From contig CP046866.1 in assembly GCA_009789175.1 (NCBI GenBank), positions 2,046,001-2,110,000 on the forward strand: a stretch of DNA of 64,000 nucleotides, given 5' to 3'. The stretch is from Salinibaculum litoreum (GTDB lineage: Archaea > Halobacteriota > Halobacteria > Halobacteriales > Haloarculaceae). The position numbers were made by a program, and so were the translations under genes. Numbering within the stretch: the stretch's first letter is position 1; each line of letters starts with the position of its first letter. Shown piece after piece: positions 42,915 to 51,734 of this stretch. Below the pieces are notes generated by a model. That model saw only the letters and a program-made list of their open reading frames with translations, had not been told where the DNA came from and ran no database searches.

Positions 42915-43526
42915 TCAGCGATTTGAATCGTCTGAGGGCTTCGATTCCGGTGGTTCGAGTGCAGCGACCAGAGACCGGTAGGTCACTGACTCGGTACACT
43001 GTTTCCAAGACACGCGGATGCGCGTCCCGAGGGCCGCGAGAGCGATTCCGACGAGGCGGACAGTTAGCCCGGTCGTGTCGAGTGTGCCGACGGCAAGGAC
43101 GACAGCGAGGTTCGTGAGAAGGGCTGCGAGGGCGACCAGCGCCACGGTTCGAATCGGGTGCTTGCGGAATGCGTCACGTGTTGTGTCCGTCAGGGAGCCG
43201 GTCCGTGCAGTGTGCCACCCCGAGGAGAGCGCGTCCGTGATGCGATCGAGGACAGCGAGGAGTGGGCCAACGGTGTACGTCTCGCGCAGGTCGATGACGA
43301 TGACTTCGGGGTCCGGTTCGGCCGTGAACCAGCGATAGAGCGCGGACGCGCGAACCCAGCGGGCGAGAACGGTACCGATGGTCGCCACGACAGAGGCTCG
43401 GAAGGCAGTCGAGAGGCGGTGGGATTGTGTTTCAGTCCGCGAATTGGCTGGCGACAACCGCGCAGTGAGGTGCTGCCAGGCAGCGACGACGACAGAAGTA
43501 TCGGTCAGTGACGACCTATCGCTCAT
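42915..43526 (-). CDS. Membrane protein, unknown function
   Basis: A 203-residue protein with a long N-terminal cytosolic part and one or two clear transmembrane helices (TVALVALAALLTNLAVVLAV; TVRLVGIALAALGTRIRV). The phrase 'EVIVIDLRETYTVGPLLAVL' precedes them. It resembles membrane genes often found at haloarchaeal integrated elements, but I recognise no family. It is divergent from the small membrane gene at 43753. Confidence 0.6.
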   Translation of the reverse strand: MSDRSSLTDTSVVVAAWQHLTARLSPANSRTETQSHRLSTAFRASVVATIGTVLARWVRASALYRWFTAEPDPEVIVIDLRETYTVGPLLAVLDRITDALSSGWHTARTGSLTDTTRDAFRKHPIRTVALVALAALLTNLAVVLAVGTLDTTGLTVRLVGIALAALGTRIRVSWKQCTESVTYRSLVAALEPPESKPSDDSNR

Positions 43527-43752
43527 GTATCTACGTTTTCGGCCCGGTACTAAGATGTGTTCCCACGCGCTGCGCGGGAGCGATGATTTCTATTATCGCG
43601 TGCAGTCTTCGGGTCCAATCTGGGGTGTCGAAACATCTGCCCCTCTCGGAAAGGCAACTGTTGCCACCTCAGACAACAATGCAGCGTTCCGAGTTGGTGA
43701 AACATACTTTATTGGCGGGACACAATATCAAATGGATTCCACGGAGGAGTAT

Positions 43753-43938
43753 ATGAAAACACGCATCGATCCGTCGCTCTGGTTGGTTGTCGGGTCGCTT
43801 GCGATTGTAATCGGCGTCTCAGAGGTGATGCCCACATTAGCGATGAGTATCGTCGCGATCGCCATCGGGAACGTCTGTCTCGCTCGGGTGTGGATCCCAG
43901 GCCTTCGCGACTGGCGTAAACGACACCGTACACACTGA
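43753..43938 (+). CDS. Small two-helix membrane protein
   Basis: A 61-residue protein (MKTRIDPSLWLVVGSLAIVI) with two hydrophobic helices, LWLVVGSLAIVIGVSEVM and LAMSIVAIAIGNVCLARVW, and a basic end. A GGAGGAG sequence just upstream and an AT-rich TATA region near 43701-43712 support the ATG at 43753. No family recognised. Confidence 0.55.
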   Translation: MKTRIDPSLWLVVGSLAIVIGVSEVMPTLAMSIVAIAIGNVCLARVWIPGLRDWRKRHRTH

Positions 43939-44017
43939 CCCCTCTTTCGCCTGGGGATAAACGGCTGGGCGTCGTCGGTGAGTCAGGGCCCGAGACAAGA
44001 ACTACCGTCCGCGCTGC

Positions 44018-44335
44018 CTATCGTTGCGTCGTTTCCACACTGAGGTTGGTGACGCGTTCTCGCCCGACGGGGCGCCATCGACAGCCGGTCCAGACGACCT
44101 CGATGCGCCACCACTCGTTAGCATCAGCGTCACGTGGCTCGAATCGAAGTCGTCGCGTCGTGTGTGACTGGTCAGTGTACGTGATCTGGAACTCGTCCTG
44201 CGTGGTGTCGTCCATGGGTGTCGTGGCTGCGAGGCTCGTTGCTTTGGGATGGTTCGCTGGCGTTGCAGCTGGAGTGAGTTGGTTCGATTCAGGATTCGTT
44301 GATTCACAACGTGACATTCCATCACCGCCACCCAT
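44018..44335 (-). CDS. Small hypothetical protein (complete copy of a duplicated gene)
   Basis: A 105-residue frame (MGGGDGMSRCESTN...), possibly starting later at the ATG at 44215 (MDDTTQDEFQITYTDQ). The core has 'RRLRFEPRDADANEWWRIEV' and 'RPVGRERVTNLSVE'. Its upstream two-thirds are repeated at 45483-45678, where the copy is cut short. It lies just downstream of the TumE-like toxin gene. Function unknown. Confidence 0.5.
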   Translation of the reverse strand: MGGGDGMSRCESTNPESNQLTPAATPANHPKATSLAATTPMDDTTQDEFQITYTDQSHTTRRLRFEPRDADANEWWRIEVVWTGCRWRPVGRERVTNLSVETTQR

Positions 44336-44345
44336 CTTTCCTCAA
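44150..44345. repeat. Direct repeat A (left copy)
   Basis: About 190 bases highly similar to 45483-45678, same orientation and offset by 1333 bases. Identical blocks include TGTCGTGGCTGCGAGGCTCG and ATTCGTTGATTCACA. It brackets the TumE/HTH pair with copy B. Confidence 0.7.
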
Positions 44346-44419
44346 AATGGTCTGATAATGGGCTTCCCTGACTACTGAATACAGCTCATCCAATTACGGC
44401 TACGGATCAAGATACCGTC

Positions 44420-44848
44420 TCACTCCATTTCCCACAGGCTCTCAATCCGGTCCTGAATGTTCGCTAGCGTACGGGTGAGCATCGCTGATGGATGCTGATC
44501 TGCTGGCGTGTCGGGGATCGCAGCCGCCGAGTCAGCGTTAGGTGGTGGATGAAAGTGCGTGCGCTGCGTGTGCGGATTTTGGTGTCGGTCCCAGCGGCAC
44601 TGCCAGACATCGTCGGGGTATGTCTCGATGTAATGGAAATTGTAGTCGTCGTTCGTGTACCATCGAACCTCAAGGCGAGCCCCCGCGATGTGTGCTGGAT
44701 ACTGGTCACGATCACACTGTAAACACACGAGCGAAAGTGTGTTTCCCGTTCGTTCAGTTCTGACAGTTGCCGCCAGTGGATGTGTGTGGAGCCGGGTCTC
44801 CATCTCTGACAGAATAGCAGCATCGACTGGAGCGGATGACGCGCTCAT
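44420..44848 (-). CDS. TumE-like toxin (DUF6516-type)
   Basis: A 142-residue protein from the ATG at 44848 (MSASSAPVDAAILSEMETRL), two bases after the HTH gene. The core 'LEVRWYTNDDYNFHYIETYP' and 'WQCRWDRHQNPHTQRTHFHP' match the TumE/DUF6516 pattern (Y-x-F-H-Y, R-W-D, H-F-H-P-P). The C-terminal helix 'IQDRIESLWEME' also fits. TumE proteins are toxins controlled by an HTH antitoxin. The match is by eye and should be tested by profile search. Confidence 0.65.
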   Translation of the reverse strand: MSASSAPVDAAILSEMETRLHTHPLAATVRTERTGNTLSLVCLQCDRDQYPAHIAGARLEVRWYTNDDYNFHYIETYPDDVWQCRWDRHQNPHTQRTHFHPPPNADSAAAIPDTPADQHPSAMLTRTLANIQDRIESLWEME

Positions 44849-44850
44849 TT

Positions 44851-45387
44851 TTACGCAGTGAGTTCGTCGTCCTGCTCCCGTGCGATCCGTAGTGCTTGTT
44901 TGTACCGGCTGATTGATTTGCGAACTGTCTGCCACTCTGAGAGAGTTTGGAGACGCTGTTCGAGTTCTGCATGCGTTGCATCCTCCGGCAACGGTACGTC
45001 TGCGGGCGTCTCGTACTCGAAGTTCGTTTTGTATTGTTCGTCCTGCGATTCAAGTTCTCGGAGGTCAGCAAGCAATTGCTCGACTGTCTGTGTGGTCGCC
45101 AGTTCGTTTGCGCGCCGCCACCGAAAGTAGGCATCGTTGCGTACATAGCGTGTCCCAGTCTCAGCCACACGTTCCTGTGCCACGCCGAGTTCGACGAATT
45201 CGGTAAGATGTTTTCGGGCAGCGTTCGGTGAACAGTTGGCCCGGTCTGCGACATCTGTTACTGTTGTCGGTTCGTGCAGCCCCGTAATAACGGCCCGAAT
45301 CCGCGCTCGAGTGTCTTGGCCTTCGGCCCATGCTGCATGTTCGTCCGCGAGTGCAGTATCGGAGGGTGCTGGATCGAAGTCTGCCAT
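44851..45387 (-). CDS. HTH protein (DUF7342-like), probable antitoxin
   Basis: A 178-residue protein (MADFDPAPSDTALADEHAAW) with a winged helix in the first half: 'PTTVTDVADRANCSPNAARK' then 'HLTEFVELGVAQERVAETGT'. A helical, charged second half (YKTNFEYETPADVPLPEDA, then LEQRLQTLSEWQTVRKSIS) may form a dimer. It lies 2 bases upstream of the TumE-like gene, so the two form an operon in antitoxin-toxin order. Repressor and antitoxin roles are inferred. Confidence 0.7.
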   Translation of the reverse strand: MADFDPAPSDTALADEHAAWAEGQDTRARIRAVITGLHEPTTVTDVADRANCSPNAARKHLTEFVELGVAQERVAETGTRYVRNDAYFRWRRANELATTQTVEQLLADLRELESQDEQYKTNFEYETPADVPLPEDATHAELEQRLQTLSEWQTVRKSISRYKQALRIAREQDDELTA

Positions 45388-45389
45388 AC

Positions 45390-45668
45390 TCAGATATATG
45401 CAGTGGTTGTGTAAATATATTTGCCTCTGGTTGAGAGTTCTTCGTTGCTGGAGTCCTTAGTGCCACACGACTCGAAGCGGAGACGACACAACCTGTGTGA
45501 GTTGTCTCTGCACGTGATTTCGAGTTCGTCGGGTGTCTCTATATGCATGAGTGTCGTGGCTGCGAGGCTCGCTGCTTTGGGATGATTCGCTGGCGTGGCG
45601 ACTGGAGTGATTCGGTTCGATTTGGAATTCGTTGATTCACACCATGACACTCCATCACTACCACCCAT
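45390..45668 (-). pseudogene. Truncated copy of the 44018-44335 gene
   Basis: The frame MGGSDGVSWCESTN...'RLRFESCGTKDSSN' matches the complete copy for about two-thirds, then diverges into a low-quality tail (TRGKYIYTTTAYI). It ends three bases before the HTH start. The 3' part was probably lost when the TumE/HTH module was placed, or by recombination. Confidence 0.55.
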
Positions 45669-45678
45669 GTTCGTCAAA
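45483..45678. repeat. Direct repeat B (right copy)
   Basis: Counterpart of 44150-44345, roughly 80-85% identical by eye. Recombination between the copies would remove 1.33 kb, including the whole TumE/HTH module. Confidence 0.7.
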
Positions 45679-46859
45679 GTGGAGGGGAATGGACTTCACA
45701 CACGACCCTGATACGACTCCAGTCAGTCACATTAGCAGATGAGGCCACCCTTTCCAGGGTGAGAGTGGGCACAGCGACAGGGTGAAAGGCACGGTGAGTC
45801 CCATGACGAGACAGTGTACAGTAGTGAATGGGATGCTCATTGCAAACCGCTAGACTGCAGTCAGTGATAAGGATCAAATCACGACTTATGACACCAACAC
45901 TGACAGGCAAAAATGTGTGAGTATCCAAGCGTGAGTAACAACCGGTGAGTATGGTCCCACTGCATCCTTAGCTAGGACCACTACATATCAACTGCCACCC
46001 AGCAGAGACCTCTGCACCCAACGGACCCGACAATTCAAATACAGATAGGAGATATCAGTTCTGCCAAGACAACTAACGTAGGCCGGGGAGGACATTAGAC
46101 AACTCTTCACATGGGTATAGTAAGGTCACGATGTGGGTGCATCAACTGCACAAACTGCTGCGAATAGGTCACCAGCCTCGGATTACTCTCAACGACACGT
46201 CTGACTGTCGTAGTAGTGGTAGTGGTATACCAACTCCGTCATACCGGTACACTCGTCTTAGGATTCCGCTCGGATATCCGCATGACATGGCCTCGTCTGA
46301 GAGGGATGGACTGGCATCCTTCCCTACCAATACGTCGAGAACCGCCACGATATCGCCGCGTCGCTGGTCAAGTACATGGCACAAATGTCTGTCGAGAAAT
46401 TCGGCTATTGCTCGCTAGCCTTCTTGGGGAATCGGTCTGGACGTGGTGGTCACCACGATTGAACGGCGTGTCGTTCTAGCACCACTCCGATATGAGGGTG
46501 TGGTCTTACTCACGTAGAAGTCAGACGAATAATGCCGGGGTAAATTATACTGGCTCGGTAAGTCCGCCCCAAAGGCAGGAGAGTCAGTCACCACCAGCCT
46601 TGGTGTTGTCATCAGTCGCAATTGTTTCCCCTTCACCGACCCGCGTCATGCGGTTTGCATCCAGTCTGCCACGCACGCAGAGGCTGTCCCTACACATGGG
46701 TTTCACCATGGGTGGAATGGGAGAGACGAGACATAATCAATGTGTACGATTGGGGTTATCACGGCGTAGAAGACACAGAAGCTAGACCTTGCAGTGAACT
46801 ACTCCGGGGTCAAGCTCCGAGACACTCTAACTGTTATCTCTGGAGAGAATCCAGAATCC
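45679..46859. other. Gene-poor, decayed region
   Basis: About 1.2 kb at lower GC with no convincing gene. Short frames exist on both strands but lack haloarchaeal composition and start context. One protein-like patch on the plus strand, 'PYQYVENRHDIAASLVKYMA' (about 46320-46380), ends at a TGA at 46462 and may be the tail of a broken gene. I see no RNA gene or repeat here. Confidence 0.4.
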
Positions 46860-49031
46860 TCAACGGTCCCACTCCTCAAAACGGTCGTCATCGTCACCTG
46901 CAAACGGGAGGTCCGGAGAGACCATGTCACGCGGCCACTGCCACGTCCGGCTCGCATAGAAGGTCTGCTTTCCAACCTCCTCGTTATTTTCTTTCGTCTC
47001 GATATCCTCCGGGCGGTGAATCCCGAAGTAGGACTTGTTCGGGAGCTTACGAGCAGTCTGGGCTTCATACCACGCATCGAAGTGGGCACGGAGTTCCTCA
47101 TGGGGAATCTCGACATCATCGCCCATCTCAGCAGTAAACTGCTCGAAGTACTTCGCCTCCGCGGCCTCGTACTGACGAGTGATTTGCTGGCTGTCATCCG
47201 CGAGCTTCCAGGAGGCCTCGACATCGGTCGGCTGGTAATCTTCGATGTTTTCACCGTCGAGGTACTTAATCGTGCTACCCTGGAGGTAGGTGATTCGCGT
47301 CGGGACAAACGGAAGCCGGATGAATTTCCACTCTTCTTCGAGTGCTCCCTTTGTGGTATACTCACCCACGACGTTTCCATCGCGGTCGCGCACGATATGC
47401 TGGCCGTTCTCGACTGTATACTGGGCCGTCTCGTAGTCGTATGTGGCCACGGACTCGTCGATCGGCCCAGTTGCGCGAACGTCCCCATCCACGATGAGTT
47501 TGAGCGGGCCAGTTGGGACGTACCACCACTCACACTCTCCGGCCGCCTTTGGAAGAACTGGTGTGCTCTCGTCGTTCCGATCTAATGTCTCAGACTGGTT
47601 ATAAAATCGTGTTCGAGAGTAATCTCGGTCGTAGACGGGATCCCGAAGGAGATCGAGTATCTTCTGTGGGTGTGCCTCGCAGACAAAGGTGACATCGAAG
47701 CCATGATACGCGGCACGCGCCGCGTTAATCAGAATGTTTGCTGGCTTGGATTTGTTCCAGATTTCCACTTCGACGAACCGGCCGATGCCGTCTTTCCGGA
47801 CAGAGAGGTCAGGCACTGACCCCTCCTCTTCTTCGTCGGTCACGACAACAGTGTATCCGCGGTTCTTGTAGAACCGCTCGATCCGATATTTCAACGCGAC
47901 GTGCGCATCACCTCCTTCGTCGCCAGCCCGATTCTCTGACACGGCGGGTCGCTCGTCTCCCAACGCCTGCAAGATATCCGACTCGTCCTCAATGGTCTGA
48001 CTCCGGACGATATCCGGCGGGCCTGCACCGGCAAGTTTGTCCCAGGGGGAGAACTCGTACTCGTAGGTAACGAGGCCGAGAAAATGGCGGAGATTACGGG
48101 GAGCACACCGTATTTTCGTGAAATAATCTTTGGTCCGGTACAATTCCTTAAACGTAAGGTCGTTGTCGTGGCCTGCCACGTACAGATCATGGCACTGATG
48201 CGTGCCTTTGAGGAGCTTGCGTGCGGCTTCGACGTGGTACTCGCTTGCATTCCGACGTGAGTGGACGTGTGGTGTGCCGTCCTCATCGGTCGAGATACGG
48301 AAGTATCGACTATCATCCAGCGCGAAGTTCGAGGTGACGTGCCCGACAGAATCGTCGAAATACTCTTGCAGGTCAAACGCCGGTCCGCCCTGAAGATGCC
48401 GGGCAAAATCTTCCTCGGTTGCAATGCCATACTGCGGTTCGTACACCGCCAGGCGAACCGATATCGCAAACCGGTCTGCGCTTGGCTTCGACACAACCAT
48501 CTGGAAGATGTAGGGCACCTGTTCGGTGTACAGATCAGCACAGAGTGCCACCACTGGATGAGAATTTGGCTTCCCAAGGCGAGCTAAATCGGTTGACTCG
48601 CGTGCTGCAAGGCGACAGGTCGGCACAGTCATCTCCTCGATCGGCGAAAAGTCGAGCGTACAATTCGCGAACTCATATGCCGGCGGTAGGTTGTCTTCGC
48701 AGGCATTCCGGACGGCACCGACGACTTGCTTGCGGGCGTTGGATGGTGTGTACGACCGGGTCGATGACTTGTCAGCAGTCTCACCACCGCAGTCATCAAG
48801 CCGCTGTTGGTAGGTCTCGTCAGGCGGAAGAGTCGTCCCTTCGGGCGTGAGCACGTGTTTGGCCTTGCCCTTTGCAGGCCAGTGGTTGTAAATGAGACGG
48901 TCCAACCCGACATCGGCCGCAAAAGCGTCACTGTAGGTGTCAAATAACCCGAGCGATACATCAACAATCGGGTTGTCGGTTGCGTCGTCGGACCGCTCTG
49001 GGATGACTTCGATGCTATCTCTGAGTTTCAT
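46860..49031 (-). CDS. Large accessory protein with PD-(D/E)XK-like segment
   Basis: A 723-residue protein, last gene of the five-gene operon. Residues about 400-480 read as a nuclease-like fold: a helix ('ALKYRIERFYKNRGYTVVVT'), 'SVPDLSVRKDG' (the PD) and 'RFVEVEIWNKSKPANIL' (E-x-E rather than E-x-K), then 'YHGFDVTFVCEAHPQKILDL'. The rest shows no motif I know: an N-terminal half with 'IYNHWPAKGKAKHVLTPEG' and a C-terminal half with 'YFGIHRPEDIETKENNEEVG'. It may be a mobile-element or defence protein; a domain search is needed to decide. Confidence 0.65.
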   Translation of the reverse strand: MKLRDSIEVIPERSDDATDNPIVDVSLGLFDTYSDAFAADVGLDRLIYNHWPAKGKAKHVLTPEGTTLPPDETYQQRLDDCGGETADKSSTRSYTPSNARKQVVGAVRNACEDNLPPAYEFANCTLDFSPIEEMTVPTCRLAARESTDLARLGKPNSHPVVALCADLYTEQVPYIFQMVVSKPSADRFAISVRLAVYEPQYGIATEEDFARHLQGGPAFDLQEYFDDSVGHVTSNFALDDSRYFRISTDEDGTPHVHSRRNASEYHVEAARKLLKGTHQCHDLYVAGHDNDLTFKELYRTKDYFTKIRCAPRNLRHFLGLVTYEYEFSPWDKLAGAGPPDIVRSQTIEDESDILQALGDERPAVSENRAGDEGGDAHVALKYRIERFYKNRGYTVVVTDEEEEGSVPDLSVRKDGIGRFVEVEIWNKSKPANILINAARAAYHGFDVTFVCEAHPQKILDLLRDPVYDRDYSRTRFYNQSETLDRNDESTPVLPKAAGECEWWYVPTGPLKLIVDGDVRATGPIDESVATYDYETAQYTVENGQHIVRDRDGNVVGEYTTKGALEEEWKFIRLPFVPTRITYLQGSTIKYLDGENIEDYQPTDVEASWKLADDSQQITRQYEAAEAKYFEQFTAEMGDDVEIPHEELRAHFDAWYEAQTARKLPNKSYFGIHRPEDIETKENNEEVGKQTFYASRTWQWPRDMVSPDLPFAGDDDDRFEEWDR

Positions 49032-49152
49032 CGTTTTCGTGATTGTGGCGTGACCGCAGTGGTGGTTGACGGGCTATGACGGACTCCTCTGGTGGAGTTA
49101 TGCCACGCACAGTGGCAGGCTGGCCAGGTGTAGCGGCGTGGTCTGTCATCGG

Positions 49153-50229
49153 TCAATGCTCGGTTGCTGTCGCTTGCTGTATCGTTGCTTGGCGCGTGAG
49201 TGTCGGGTGGTTCCAGTCGCCAATCCGACCGAGATCATAGTTCGGGTGATAGGCGAAAAACTCTCTCAGCGACGAGGCGGGAATACGAACGGTCGGCCGC
49301 ACGTCCAGCTGCCGATATGCACGGCGGAGCGGGTAACGGTGTTTTTTCAGCCCACGCAAACGCTCGTACTCGTAATCGGTCATTGCGACCTGCCACGCGG
49401 CTTTCGCCTCTGCCTCAGCCGACTCGGGAAGCCTGCGAGTGTTCAAAGTAAGAAGATCCTGCTCTCGTGGAGCCGTGGCCGGGCGGTGGAGCGTCCAGTG
49501 GGACTTTCGGAACAGTTCGAAGTTCGTCGTTGTTGGCGTTTGTTTACAGACCTGCGAGAGGTCGTACCCGAGGTTGTTCCGGACGATAGCGACAACCGCA
49601 GGCGTCGACAGTGCAGTGTCGTTCCTGTCATCGTGAGCAGCAGGTGTGTCAGCGGTCCCACTGGACCGTCGCGTGCCGAACATCCCAACACGCATCTCAA
49701 CCTCGTAGGTGGATGCATCTATATTGGTAATACATAGGTGGATGAGATGCGGTTCATCTGCCGCTGTGAGTTGCTGAATCGAAGTCGTGAGCGGACTTCG
49801 GTTGAACGAGGATTGACGGAATGAGCGACCGACCAGCCGTTCGACCGGGACTGGCGTCGTCCCAAGCGGGCTCAGATCGAGACGGACCAATTCGAGGCCG
49901 AACATATCAGGAAACTGCTCTGCGAGTCGGTCCGCAACGGCTACTGTGACCGATTCATGTACGTTGCTGCTCGACTGGGTGGTGATTTGTCCGGCTACAG
50001 TCCGCGGTCGTGTATCCGAATCAATCCGTGGCGCCAGGCAGAGTTCTTGCCACTGTTCACCAGCAAACGAAACGACATCGAATGCGACGAGGCCAGAAGA
50101 TACCTGAAAAAGGCCTCTGATGGGCTGTGCTAAGAGTGACTGTAGCTGGCTTGCAATGCGGTATTTCTCGTGCGAGACCCCTGGTGGGATGAGTCGTATC
50201 CAGGTTCGGTTATGCGTCGTCTGGGTCAT
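49153..50229 (-). CDS. Accessory operon protein, unknown function
   Basis: A 358-residue soluble protein (MTQTTHNRTWIRLIPPGVSH). It has basic regions such as 'LRGLKKHRYPLRRAYRQLDV' and beta-rich parts ('SQVCKQTPTTTNFELFRKSH'). No catalytic motif is seen. Its ATG overlaps the stop of the small upstream gene by ATGA (50226-50229), so it belongs to the same transcript. The unusual phrase 'VPVERLVGRSFRQSSFNRSP' is a possible fingerprint for homology searches. Confidence 0.6.
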   Translation of the reverse strand: MTQTTHNRTWIRLIPPGVSHEKYRIASQLQSLLAQPIRGLFQVSSGLVAFDVVSFAGEQWQELCLAPRIDSDTRPRTVAGQITTQSSSNVHESVTVAVADRLAEQFPDMFGLELVRLDLSPLGTTPVPVERLVGRSFRQSSFNRSPLTTSIQQLTAADEPHLIHLCITNIDASTYEVEMRVGMFGTRRSSGTADTPAAHDDRNDTALSTPAVVAIVRNNLGYDLSQVCKQTPTTTNFELFRKSHWTLHRPATAPREQDLLTLNTRRLPESAEAEAKAAWQVAMTDYEYERLRGLKKHRYPLRRAYRQLDVRPTVRIPASSLREFFAYHPNYDLGRIGDWNHPTLTRQATIQQATATEH

Positions 50230-50417
50230 GTGTTGGCGTCGTGAAATGGCCTTTGATGAGGGTCAGTCGCTGGTGTACTGAGTTCGGTCAGTTGGAAGCG
50301 AACTGCGAGTAGTGCCGAAGGCAAAGGACCAAGCAGACTCGCAGCTGGGTCATCGATCGTTGGCTGTGTGCTGGTTAGTCCTGCGTGTCTTTTGGGACCT
50401 CCAGTGGATACCGCCAC
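50226..50417 (-). CDS. Small accessory protein
   Basis: A 63-residue protein (MAVSTGGPKRHAGLTSTQPT). It overlaps the 50375-51301 gene at its 5' end by 43 bases and the next gene by ATGA. A mildly hydrophobic 'SLLGPLPSALLAVRFQLTE' is present. The overlaps favour a real gene, but its composition is weak evidence. Confidence 0.45.
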   Translation of the reverse strand: MAVSTGGPKRHAGLTSTQPTIDDPAASLLGPLPSALLAVRFQLTELSTPATDPHQRPFHDANT

Positions 50418-51301
50418 GTACGGTCGGCGAGAGTCAATTGGTACCCGTCAGTGGTCGGTCCCCTCTGCACCGTGGCAGCCTGTGGGAGTGCCTGACTAAC
50501 CCACGACAGGCTAGATTGTAATTCGCTCTCGGCGAGGTCCATACATGCTGCCCAGCAACAGTGAAACTCACGAAGAGGAATCGCCTCCCCTTTGCGGGCT
50601 ATGGTGAATGTCTCATAGAAGGTCGACACAGAGTCGTTGAGACGGTGTGCGCGCTCTCCTGCTGGAGGCGAAACGTCCGAATCGAATCCCAATAGCTCTC
50701 CGGACTCGGCATAGAAGATTCGGATTTGTTCCCAGACCTCCGGACCAATTGGGTCTGCATATTCCCATATCGGCTGATACTTTTCCTGCCAGTCAGCGCG
50801 GTCAGAGTGGGTTTCGACCACGTTGTCAGCAGCATCATAAATCCTCCACTGAGTCTCATCTTCGTTAGGGCTTGCGCGTGGCACGGGTGCGTCGGCGAGT
50901 GCGTCGGAATCATCCAAGTAGATGTCATCACGCCCATCGCTGAGTGACAGTCGCGCCCGACCATCCGGTGTGACGGTCAATTCAGGACAGTCATCAAGTG
51001 ACAGGAGGTAATCCCCATCAGCCGTGGTCAGTATTCCCGTAGTTCTGTAGGGTTTAATTTCATCTGGGCTCATTCCAGAAAATGGAAAGCGGATGTGTTC
51101 AACGGTCTGTCTCGCAACCATCCAGTGAGGCGTCAGGATAAATACATTCTTGTGGTCGGTGAGTTTCCGCCTGATATCCTCAATAATCAACCCTGGTTTG
51201 GTACGAGTTTCCTCCGCGACAACGAGTGCCGCAGTCGTATCTGGATTATGATCGGTACAAGAGTGTTTGAGTTGCTCGAGCGCGGTATGACTGTCACTCA
51301 T
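50375..51301 (-). CDS. Accessory operon protein with nuclease-like helix motif
   Basis: A 308-residue protein from the ATG at 51301 (MSDSHTALEQLKHSCTDHNP). Its N-terminal 'ALVVAEETRTKPGLIIEDIR' and 'NVFILTPHWMVARQTVEHIR' resemble the second half of the PD-(D/E)XK-like segment in the 46860 gene (KP-x-x-I...V-x-F-x). The remainder is acidic with 'FPFSGMSPDEIKPYRTTGIL' and a C-terminal 'TDGYQLTLADRTWRYPLEVP'. No family recognised. Confidence 0.6.
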   Translation of the reverse strand: MSDSHTALEQLKHSCTDHNPDTTAALVVAEETRTKPGLIIEDIRRKLTDHKNVFILTPHWMVARQTVEHIRFPFSGMSPDEIKPYRTTGILTTADGDYLLSLDDCPELTVTPDGRARLSLSDGRDDIYLDDSDALADAPVPRASPNEDETQWRIYDAADNVVETHSDRADWQEKYQPIWEYADPIGPEVWEQIRIFYAESGELLGFDSDVSPPAGERAHRLNDSVSTFYETFTIARKGEAIPLREFHCCWAACMDLAESELQSSLSWVSQALPQAATVQRGPTTDGYQLTLADRTWRYPLEVPKDTQD

Positions 51302-51503
51302 TAGAATCACCCCGCAGTGAGTTGTCGGGCACGAGCGTATCCATCATGTTGGCTCGTGGATCTGCGGAAATGAGAGACCAGTCCTCAGCTGACTCGATCT
51401 GAGGAGTTTGACCCGTGACGGTTTGGGGTCGATACTTTGGTGCGGAGTTGGCAGTCAACGTGAGTGGCGCCAGCACTCCGGTTGCAGGTAGTTGTGTGAG
51501 CAT
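51294..51503 (-). CDS. Small first gene of the accessory operon
   Basis: A 69-residue protein (MLTQLPATGVLAPLTLTANS) ending just inside the next gene (8-base overlap, 51294-51301). The body is Pro/Thr/Ser-rich, 'KYRPQTVTGQTPQIESAEDW'. The AT-rich stretch upstream (51505-51560) could hold the operon promoter. Function unknown. Confidence 0.5.
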   Translation of the reverse strand: MLTQLPATGVLAPLTLTANSAPKYRPQTVTGQTPQIESAEDWSLISADPRANMMDTLVPDNSLRGDSNE

Positions 51504-51611
51504 CGCATTGATATACGACGGAGTGAGTTAGTATATAAACGAGCGAATATTTGGGCGCAACTGGCGACTCTGGAATTGTCTTCAGCTCCGCCGGTACAGA
51601 ATTTCCACCAG

Positions 51612-51622
51612 GTTTTATATAT
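51612..51622 (+). promoter_or_regulatory. TATA-rich promoter of the 51735 gene
   Basis: GTTTTATATATC centres at about 51617; transcription would begin near 51643. This leaves either a TTG at 51645 or an AT-rich leader to the ATG at 51735. Confidence 0.45.
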
Positions 51623-51734
51623 CAAGAAATACTGAGAATGGAGATTGGACTCAGACAGTCATCGTACACAACTGCCTGAGTATGAGGTAGAGAGTCCATT
51701 AGTATTAATAAAACAGAAACAAAACGAACAAAAT

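Noticed and set aside
45674-45928. 84-codon minus-strand frame
   Set aside because: Unlike haloarchaeal proteins in composition, no start context, and in a decayed region.
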